Below, in pieces: positions 1-5,310 of a stretch of 9,221 bases of DNA. Location of the stretch: positions 1 to 9,221 of the forward strand of contig JAGSPQ010000063.1 in the NCBI GenBank assembly GCA_018262385.1. Reading direction: 5' to 3'. The stretch comes from Myxococcaceae bacterium. Lineage in GTDB: Bacteria; Myxococcota; Myxococcia; Myxococcales; Myxococcaceae. The translations under genes were made by a program, and so were the position numbers. The notes below the pieces were generated by a model. That model was not told where the DNA came from. It searched no databases and saw only the letters and a list, made by a program, of their open reading frames with translations. Each line of letters starts with the position of its first letter. Within the stretch, counting starts at the first letter, position 1.

Positions 1-24
1 CGGCGCAGTAGCCTTTTTATGCTT

Positions 25-30
25 AGAAGG
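25..30 (+). promoter_or_regulatory. Ribosome binding site fixing the GTG start of the hydrolase
   Basis: AGAAGG lies five bases before the GTG at 36. It decides for this GTG, which is also the start that produces a proper lipoprotein signal peptide. Confidence 0.7.
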
Positions 31-35
31 GCCTC

Positions 36-1214
36 GTGAACCGCGCACTCCTCCTGACCTTCGCCTGCTGCGTCGCCGCCTGTGGCGCGCCGGCCCCTGT
101 CGATCCCCTCCCCTTCCCGGCCGCGGGGCCGGACGCCGCTCCGGATCCTGGAGTGCTGGGCCCGTTCCCGGTGGGGGTGCGGACGATGGAGATCCTCGAC
201 ACCGGCCGGAAGAAGCCGGACGGCAGCCCGCGAACGCTGGTGACCGAGATCTGGTACCCGGCCACCCAGGCCAGCAAGGGCGGAGCGGGCGCGAAGTACA
301 ACATCAAGGACCTCTTCACCCCCGAGCAGCAGGCGCAGATCGGCACCGCGGTCGTGCCGGTGCTGGAGACCGCCGCGGTGCGCGACGCGCCGCCCGCGGC
401 GACCCACGGGCCTTTTCCGCTGGTGATCTTCAGCCACGGCCAGGCGGCGATGCGGTGGCAGTCGACCTACCTCACCATCTTCCTCGCCAGCCACGGCTAC
501 ATCGTGGCCTCGCCGGATCACGAAGGGGGCACCCTCTACGACGTGGTGCGCGGCCAGCTGTCGGCAACGACCGAGGGGCTGGAGAAGCGGCCGCAGGACG
601 TGAGCTACCTCGTCAACCGGCTGTCGCGGCTTCCCGAGGGCGATCCACTCAAGAGCTTGATCGACATCGAGCACCTGGGGGTCTGCGGTCACAGCTTCGG
701 AGGGCTCACTTCGCTGCGGGTCGCGGCGCTCGACAAGCGGGTGAAGGCGATCGTCCCTCAGGCGCCGGTGAGCACCGACATCGCGTGGATCGGGCTCGCG
801 ATGCCGGTCGAGCTGAAGATCCCGGTGCAGATCCAGGGGGCGCACCAGGACAAGACGCTGCCGTGGGACGAGCACATCGCTCCGGCGTGGGCCGCGCAGC
901 AAAAGCCGCGACAGCTGCTCGACGTGGTGGCCGGCGGGCACTTCACCTTCTCGGATCTGTGCCAGTTCGATCTCGCCGCCCTCGCCGACGCGGTGAAGCT
1001 CAACATCCCGGGCACCGACATCAAGAAGGTGCTCGCCGACGGCTGCGGGCCGGACAACCCTCCGGCCTCGGTGGCGCAGCCGCTGATGCGGCACTTCGCG
1101 ATCGGCTTCTTCAACGCCGAGCTGCGCGGGTCGCCGAAGTCGCGCGAGCTGCTGACCCAGGAGAAGGCCACCGGGTTCGGCGCGGGCGTGGCGGTCTTCA
1201 CCAGCGATCCGTAG
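36..1214 (+). CDS. Lipoprotein alpha/beta hydrolase (PAF-acetylhydrolase / dienelactone hydrolase type)
   Basis: Predicted exported lipid-anchored serine hydrolase of 392 residues. The GTG start is supported by an AGAAGG ribosome binding site five bases upstream and gives a short signal peptide with lipobox VAAC (lipidated Cys16). The segment with VGVRTMEI and then EIWYPAT matches the N-terminal strands of the PAF-acetylhydrolase-like family. Catalytic features are all visible: oxyanion loop SHG at 133-135, nucleophile Ser220 in GHSFG, likely acid Asp272 after the strand VQIQGAHQD, and His302 in GGHF. Cys309 and Cys337 could form a disulfide outside the cytoplasm. The C-terminal AIGFFNAEL segment is a common ending for this family. 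The substrate cannot be told from sequence; esters or short-chain phospholipids are possible. It converges on the M28 gene with only 7 bp between stops, leaving no room for a separate terminator. Family call is firm, substrate open. Confidence 0.88.
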   Translation: MNRALLLTFACCVAACGAPAPVDPLPFPAAGPDAAPDPGVLGPFPVGVRTMEILDTGRKKPDGSPRTLVTEIWYPATQASKGGAGAKYNIKDLFTPEQQAQIGTAVVPVLETAAVRDAPPAATHGPFPLVIFSHGQAAMRWQSTYLTIFLASHGYIVASPDHEGGTLYDVVRGQLSATTEGLEKRPQDVSYLVNRLSRLPEGDPLKSLIDIEHLGVCGHSFGGLTSLRVAALDKRVKAIVPQAPVSTDIAWIGLAMPVELKIPVQIQGAHQDKTLPWDEHIAPAWAAQQKPRQLLDVVAGGHFTFSDLCQFDLAALADAVKLNIPGTDIKKVLADGCGPDNPPASVAQPLMRHFAIGFFNAELRGSPKSRELLTQEKATGFGAGVAVFTSDP

Positions 1215-1221
1215 CGCTGCC

Positions 1222-2355
1222 TCAGCGGTCCAGCCGACGCGCCACGGCGAGCAGCAGCCCGACCGTCTCGTCCAGCGCGGCGGGGTCGATCAGCGCGCGC
1301 CGATCTTCGGCGGAGTGCAGTCGCCGCTGGATCGCGTGCCCGGGCAGATCGCTGGCCAGCGTCACCGCGGGGATTCCCGCTTCGAGGAACGCTCGCGCAT
1401 CGGTGACGGCCGAATAGAACGTCCGGTGCACCGGCTTTCCCCGCCGCTCGAGATGCGCCGCGCTCACCGCCTCGAGCAGCGCCGCGTCGGGTGGGTAGCT
1501 GACCAGCAGCGCCGACTCGGACTTGAACACCGCCAGATCCGCCGTCGCGCCGACGCCATCGAGGTTGATCACCCGGGTGCCGGCCACCCCCTTCCCCGAG
1601 CGGACGAAGGCCCGCGATCCCTCGACTCCGATCTCCTCGCCGCTGAAGAAGATGAAGTCGACGTCGGTGTGCGCCAGCGGCGACGCCTTCAGTTGCTGCG
1701 CGATCGCGATCACCACCGCACAGCCCGCGCCGTCATCGATCGCGCCCGGACTGCGGTTGGGGACGAACGCGCCGCCGGTCGAGACGAGGAAGTACGAGAG
1801 CCCGGAGAACAGCGCGGCCCCGCAGGCGACCGGGACGAGCTTCGGCCACCGCCCGCGCCACGCCGCGAACGCCGCGACGATCATCAGCAGCGAGCACGGC
1901 ACGGTGGCGAAGGTCAGCGGTGCGCGGACCAGGTGATCGAGCAGATCGGTCTTGGTGTCGTAGTGCGCGGAGAAGACGAGCCGCCCGGTCGCGGTGCCGC
2001 TCGCCGGAAGGTGCGCGACGACGTGCTGCTGGGGGACCCCGCCGGCGAAGTCCAGCAGCGGCACGCCGACGTCGAGCCACACCACCAGCAGCGCCGGCCC
2101 GACCAGCGCCACCGCGAGCGCCGACCTTGCGTGCTTGCGCGCGAGCAGCAGCGCGTACCCGACCCCGATCGCCAGCGCGACCATCCCCGCGATCCGCAGC
2201 CGCCACGGATGCGCCGTCCACGTCACCGACTCGACCGCCAGCCCCAGCTGCTGCATCGTCGTGGTGAGCCACGCCGCGGTCTCGTCCAGCGCCGGGGTGC
2301 CGTTCTCCCGCGGCGCCGAGGCGAGGTGATCGAGCAGCGGGTCCCAGTCGGTCAT
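1222..2355 (-). CDS. Membrane-embedded M28 family zinc metallopeptidase
   Basis: 377-residue M28 (aminopeptidase-type) protease with all expected co-catalytic zinc ligands: His131 (with Asp133 in HYD), bridging Asp207 in GAIDDGAG, Glu240-Glu241 in SGEE, Asp266 in NLDG and His347 in LHSAED. It has no signal peptide but four hydrophobic segments at about 53-72, 79-100, 148-166 and 173-192. The last pair sits inside the catalytic domain, between the HxD motif and the bridging Asp. An even number of crossings would leave both parts of the active site on the same side. The ATG at 2355 is the only reasonable start: an in-frame TAA lies six codons upstream. No good Shine-Dalgarno is visible, so translation may be coupled to the zinc ribbon gene ending 42 bp upstream. 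Likely role is cleavage of N-terminal residues from peptides near the membrane; the substrate is unknown. Confidence 0.87.
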   Translation of the reverse strand: MTDWDPLLDHLASAPRENGTPALDETAAWLTTTMQQLGLAVESVTWTAHPWRLRIAGMVALAIGVGYALLLARKHARSALAVALVGPALLVVWLDVGVPLLDFAGGVPQQHVVAHLPASGTATGRLVFSAHYDTKTDLLDHLVRAPLTFATVPCSLLMIVAAFAAWRGRWPKLVPVACGAALFSGLSYFLVSTGGAFVPNRSPGAIDDGAGCAVVIAIAQQLKASPLAHTDVDFIFFSGEEIGVEGSRAFVRSGKGVAGTRVINLDGVGATADLAVFKSESALLVSYPPDAALLEAVSAAHLERRGKPVHRTFYSAVTDARAFLEAGIPAVTLASDLPGHAIQRRLHSAEDRRALIDPAALDETVGLLLAVARRLDR

Positions 2356-2397
2356 CGGCGCGAGGGCTTAGCGCGATCCGCCGGTTGCCGCGCGGCG

Positions 2398-2631
2398 TCA
2401 GTTCATCCGTGCCGGGCACATCCCTTCCGCGCCGCAGCCGCCGCCACCGCAGGGCGGGGCATCGCTCTTCCGGGGCGACGACCCGCCGCCCTTCATCGAA
2501 AACGCGCTGAGCGAGATGCGGCGCTCGACATGCTGGCCGCACCCTTCGTGGGTGGTCAGCACCGGGTCCGTCATCTTCTGCTTCACTTCGAAAGTGCCGC
2601 ACTTCGGGCAGTCGTACTCGTAGATGGCCAT
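2398..2631 (-). CDS. FmdB-type zinc ribbon protein
   Basis: 77-residue protein starting MAIYEYDCPKCG, the hallmark of the FmdB / CxxC_CxxC_SSSS putative regulatory zinc ribbon family (typical length 60-110). The first metal knuckle is Cys8-x-x-Cys11. The second, usually CxxC, reads His28-x-x-Cys31, so the site would be Cys3His if it binds zinc. The following ERRISLSAFSMKG matches the conserved RRLIS...FxxKG segment. The tail is Gly/Cys-rich with Cys61, Cys66 and Cys72, as seen in many FmdB proteins. The ATG at 2631 has a strong GAGGAG ribosome binding site and is preferred over an upstream in-frame start near 3084 that would run through the neighbouring lipoprotein gene in another frame. It sits 32 bp after that lipoprotein gene and 42 bp before the M28 gene, probably in one transcript. 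The molecular function of the family is poorly defined. Confidence 0.88.
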   Translation of the reverse strand: MAIYEYDCPKCGTFEVKQKMTDPVLTTHEGCGQHVERRISLSAFSMKGGGSSPRKSDAPPCGGGGCGAEGMCPARMN

Positions 2632-2636
2632 GCGCT

Positions 2637-2642
2637 CTCCTC
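2637..2642 (-). promoter_or_regulatory. Ribosome binding site of the zinc ribbon gene
   Basis: On the minus strand, GAGGAG precedes the ATG at 2631 by five bases. This fixes the start at the short 77-residue form rather than a longer in-frame extension. Confidence 0.75.
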
Positions 2643-2663
2643 GGTCGTTGCGTCTACCAGAAG

Positions 2664-3026
2664 TCAGTACTCCGAATCCGCCGGGGGCGGCGGCGTGCGC
2701 TCGTGGGCGCAGACCGCGGCGTGGCGGAGCTTCCCTTCTTTTTCGTCCGCGTCGGGAGGGACCTCGAACATGAAGCAGTCGCTCGAGAGCGAGACGAACG
2801 CGTCGTGCACGGACGGCGCGACAGCCGGCTGGTAGAAGAAGAGCACCCACCGGTTCTCTTTCGCCGGAGTGAAGCCGGCCGGCGCCTTGGCGTTGTAGTT
2901 GTCGGCCGGCGAGTTGAGCTCGATCTCGATCACCTTGTTCCGCATCCCGTCGGCGACGGGGATCCAGCGGCGCAGGCAGCCGCTGAGCAGCAAGCAGAGA
3001 GCGACGGCGATCCATCGAAGCTTCAT
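2664..3026 (-). CDS. Small hypothetical lipoprotein
   Basis: 120-residue protein with a clear lipoprotein signal: MKLRW n-region, hydrophobic core, lipobox LSGC and lipidated Cys17. The mature part of about 100 residues looks like a compact beta-rich domain (VIEIEL, WVLFFYQP, CFMFEVPP) with two cysteines, Cys84 and Cys106, that could form a disulfide. It ends in a Pro-rich tail. I do not recognise the family. The minus-strand GAGGA upstream is only one base from the ATG, so the ribosome site is poorly spaced, but the signal peptide supports this start. It is the first gene of a probable three-gene unit (lipoprotein, zinc ribbon, M28 peptidase) and diverges from the second M28 gene. The gene is likely real because of the signal, codon bias and tight spacing; its function is unknown. 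Confidence 0.78.
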   Translation of the reverse strand: MKLRWIAVALCLLLSGCLRRWIPVADGMRNKVIEIELNSPADNYNAKAPAGFTPAKENRWVLFFYQPAVAPSVHDAFVSLSSDCFMFEVPPDADEKEGKLRHAAVCAHERTPPPPADSEY

Positions 3027-3181
3027 GTCCTCGGGTCCGGGCGAACGGGCGGTGGAGCATCACCGTGCCGCACGGCAGTGGCAAGGCTGCCCGCCCCGCG
3101 GACCGCGCACTCTTCTGCAGGATCTCAGTAGGCCGGGCATCGCCCTTGCGCTGCGATTCCGGGTCGAGCTACGGCCGCCGA
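3027..3181. promoter_or_regulatory. Divergent intergenic region with a short perfect palindrome
   Basis: 155 bp between two divergently read lipoprotein genes, so it should hold promoters for both directions. No convincing -35/-10 pair was found by eye. The clearest element is a 6-1-6 inverted repeat at 3063-3075 (CCGTGC, C, GCACGG), which could be an operator. The role is inferred from position only. Confidence 0.35.
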
Positions 3182-4567
3182 ATGCCTCGAGCTCTCTCGC
3201 TGACCCTTGCCGCGCTCACCCTGGCGTCCCTCGCCGCCCTGCACGGCGGCTGCTCTGGCGGGACCGGGGGAGGAACCGGTGGCGGAGACGGAGCAGGCGG
3301 CGGCGCGGCGGGCGGGGCAGGCGGCGGCGCGGCGGGCGGCGCGGGCGGAGGCACCGCAGGCGGGACGGGAGGAGGCACCGCGGGAGGCTCCGGCGGTGGG
3401 CAGGCGTATCCGCCGCTGGGCCCGATCGCGCAGACCGAGCTGATGCGGATGACGACCCAGCTCGCCAGCGACGCGTTCGATGGCCGCAAGCCGGGCACCC
3501 CCGGTGGGCTCGCCGCCCGCGCGTACGTCATCGCCCAGCTGCAGGCCTGCGGAGTGAAGCCCGCCAGCGCCGCGGGGTTCGAGCAGCCGCTGACGCCGTA
3601 CGCGGGCGCGAACGTGCTCGGAATGATCGAGGGCACCGACCCGGCGCTGAAGGATCGGGTGGTTATCCTGAGCGCGCACTACGACCACCTCGGCAACTGC
3701 AGCGGGCAGATCTGCAACGGGGCCAACGACAACGCCGCGGCGGTGTCGGCGATCATCGGGGTGGGCTGCGCGCTGGCCGCTGCTCCGGCGAAGCGCTCGG
3801 TGATGATCGCGAGCTGGGACGCCGAAGAGCCACCCACCTTCCTCAGCGCGGCGATGGGCAGCCAGTACTACGCCACCGACGCGGTGATTCCGCTCCCGCG
3901 GATCGATGTCGCGGTGGTGCTCGACCTGGTCGGCTCGAACCTGTGGCCCAGCTACCAGGGCAGCTTCTTCCTGGGCGCGGAGACCAGCGACGCGGTCGCC
4001 TCCGCCCTCGACGCGGCGCTCGCCACCACGACCGGGGCGCTGAAGCCCCACCGCGGCGCGCTCGCGCTGGCAGAAGAGACGGTGCTCGGCCAGCAGCCCT
4101 GGAGTGACTACGACGCGTTCCGCGATCGCAGCATCCCGGTGCTGTTCCTCAGCGACGGGCAGAACCGGAAGTACCACACGCCCGCCGACGAGGTTTCCGC
4201 GCTCGATCCGGCCAAGCTCGCGCTCGAGACCCGCTTGCTGCTCGAGGTGATCTGGAACCTGGCGAACGCCGTCCAGACCCCGGTCTTCAAGATCGGAGGC
4301 ACCAGCCACCTCGTCGACGCGAACACGGTGGTGCCGGTGCTCGAGGCGGCCCTCGGTTCCGGCGGAATCGTCAGCGCGCTCGGCCTGTCGGCGGCGACCA
4401 CCACCCGGCTCCAGGCGGATCTGACGGCGGCGAAGGACGTCCAGACCCGGCTGACCGGCGGCGCGACCGCCACCACCCAGGACCTGACCGTGCTGCGCCG
4501 CTCAGTGCAGCGGGTGATGTGCCATGCCGGCGGGCAGCGCAGCGAAGCGACCTGCAACTCGTTCTGA
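3182..4567 (+). CDS. M28 family zinc metallopeptidase, lipoprotein with Gly-rich linker
   Basis: 461-residue predicted lipid-anchored M28 peptidase. The ATG at 3182 gives a good signal peptide ending in HGGC (Cys24). An upstream in-frame ATG at 3065 would add 39 residues with no signal character, so it is rejected. The lipobox is not textbook, with His at -3. After Cys24 comes a Gly/Ala/Thr linker of about 50 residues, then the catalytic domain. All zinc ligands are present: His166 with Asp168 in AHYDHLG, Asp183 in GANDNAA, Glu215-Glu216 in DAEE, Asp248 in LDLVG and His332 in YHTPADE. These motifs resemble secreted M28 exopeptidases (aminopeptidase or glutamate carboxypeptidase-like). About 80 residues after the domain form an Ala/Thr-rich C-terminal segment of unknown role. 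No strong ribosome site is visible. Probable role is trimming peptides at the cell surface or in the periplasm. Confidence 0.9.
   Translation: MPRALSLTLAALTLASLAALHGGCSGGTGGGTGGGDGAGGGAAGGAGGGAAGGAGGGTAGGTGGGTAGGSGGGQAYPPLGPIAQTELMRMTTQLASDAFDGRKPGTPGGLAARAYVIAQLQACGVKPASAAGFEQPLTPYAGANVLGMIEGTDPALKDRVVILSAHYDHLGNCSGQICNGANDNAAAVSAIIGVGCALAAAPAKRSVMIASWDAEEPPTFLSAAMGSQYYATDAVIPLPRIDVAVVLDLVGSNLWPSYQGSFFLGAETSDAVASALDAALATTTGALKPHRGALALAEETVLGQQPWSDYDAFRDRSIPVLFLSDGQNRKYHTPADEVSALDPAKLALETRLLLEVIWNLANAVQTPVFKIGGTSHLVDANTVVPVLEAALGSGGIVSALGLSAATTTRLQADLTAAKDVQTRLTGGATATTQDLTVLRRSVQRVMCHAGGQRSEATCNSF
3257..3400 (+). repeat. Gly/Ala/Thr octapeptide linker repeat in the lipoprotein peptidase
   Basis: Codes for residues 26-73 of the M28 lipoprotein, made of degenerate units of the type GGAGGGTA with variants GGAGGGAA, GGTGGGTA and GGSGGGQA. 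The second half (from about 3311) follows an 8-residue (24-bp) period. It probably acts as a flexible tether between the lipid anchor and the enzyme. The same octad recurs in the LCCL protein at the right end of the window. Confidence 0.8.
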
Positions 4568-4620
4568 CGCCGGGCGGCGGGTCACCACGACGTAGCCGAG
4601 GATTCCCCCGCCGACGAAGC

Positions 4621-5202
4621 TCAGAAGAACTGCAGCGAGGCGGCGGTGGCGTAGAGGAGCGGAGAGGCGATCGCGGTGATCCGGTGCGCGAGCACCAGCC
4701 CCTCGTTGCCGGAAGCGCTCGACGCTCCAGACAGTGCGATCGCGATCGCGAGGCGCGCGATGTTCGCCGCCGCCGACGCGTACATCAGCGACTGGTGAAG
4801 GATGTTCTTCACCGTGGTTCCTCCCGGGCGGGGCGGCGCGGTGGCGGCGAGCAGGTAGTTGGCGATCAGCGCCACCTCGGCCGCGCCTCCCAGCGCGATC
4901 TCGGGCACGAGGAAGGACTTGCTCCCGCTGCCGCCGCCGAAGCGGGAGTGGTCGTCGAGCGCGAAGAAGACCAGCGAGCCGAGCAGCAGCGCCTCGCTCA
5001 CGTAGCCGATGCTGCGGTGCAGCTCGAAGCGCGCGCGGCGCCTGGCCTTCGCGTCCTCGGCGTCGACGGCACTGGGGGCGTCAGCAGCCACCGGAGCGTC
5101 GGGCGCCACGGCAGCCGGAGTGGCGGCAGGCTCGGTCTCCGGCTCGGCGGCGAATGCGGGCGCTGCGAGAGACAGCAGCAGGATCAACGAGATTGAGCGC
5201 AA
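4621..5202 (-). CDS. Four-helix membrane protein with helix-start histidines, cytochrome b561-like in layout
   Basis: 193-residue protein with a cleavable signal peptide (AFA before Ala19), an Ala/Pro/Glu-rich stretch at 20-50, then four hydrophobic helices at about 63-82, 97-122, 135-158 and 168-192. Histidines lie at or near the start of three helices: His62 (LHRSIGY), His136 (LHQSLMY) and His173 (AHRITA); His85 is in the loop after helix 1. This resembles small heme-binding b561-like bundles, but I cannot assign a family with confidence. The start is TTG at 5202; a CTG six codons upstream is an alternative, and no ATG or GTG occurs before the upstream in-frame stop at 5266. No clear ribosome site. 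It follows the tandem NIS-like gene by 108 bp. The reading frame may continue past its stop after a -1 shift (see findings). Confidence 0.68.
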   Translation of the reverse strand: MRSISLILLLSLAAPAFAAEPETEPAATPAAVAPDAPVAADAPSAVDAEDAKARRRARFELHRSIGYVSEALLLGSLVFFALDDHSRFGGGSGSKSFLVPEIALGGAAEVALIANYLLAATAPPRPGGTTVKNILHQSLMYASAAANIARLAIAIALSGASSASGNEGLVLAHRITAIASPLLYATAASLQFF

Positions 5203-5310
5203 GCGTGTGCGGTGGAGCAGCCCTGGGTTCGCGTGGCCGCGTGCACCGTCCTCCCGGCGGGGAACCTAGTGGCAGGGTGCGGGAGCCGCACGAAACTTCC
5301 CCCCGCCGAT
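5203..5310 (-). other. Intergenic gap between the NIS-like gene and the membrane protein gene
   Basis: 108 bp between two genes on the minus strand. A minus-strand GGGAGGA followed by GTG looks like a start site, but that frame closes after about 20 codons. No clear terminator hairpin or promoter was found, so it is not settled whether the two genes share a transcript. Confidence 0.4.

Noticed and set aside
1215..1221. A terminator between the convergent hydrolase and M28 genes
   Set aside because: Only 7 bp separate the two stops and no hairpin followed by T residues is visible.
1315..2835. A 506-codon open frame on the plus strand
   Set aside because: Antisense to the M28, zinc ribbon and part of the small lipoprotein genes; Arg-rich composition without motifs, while the opposite strand has complete catalytic and metal-binding residues.
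3065..3181. Upstream ATG extending the M28 lipoprotein by 39 residues
   Set aside because: The extension has no signal character and would bury the signal peptide that begins at 3182.
3125..4309. A 394-codon minus-strand frame opposite the M28 lipoprotein gene
   Set aside because: No signal, motif or natural composition; the plus strand carries all M28 zinc ligands.
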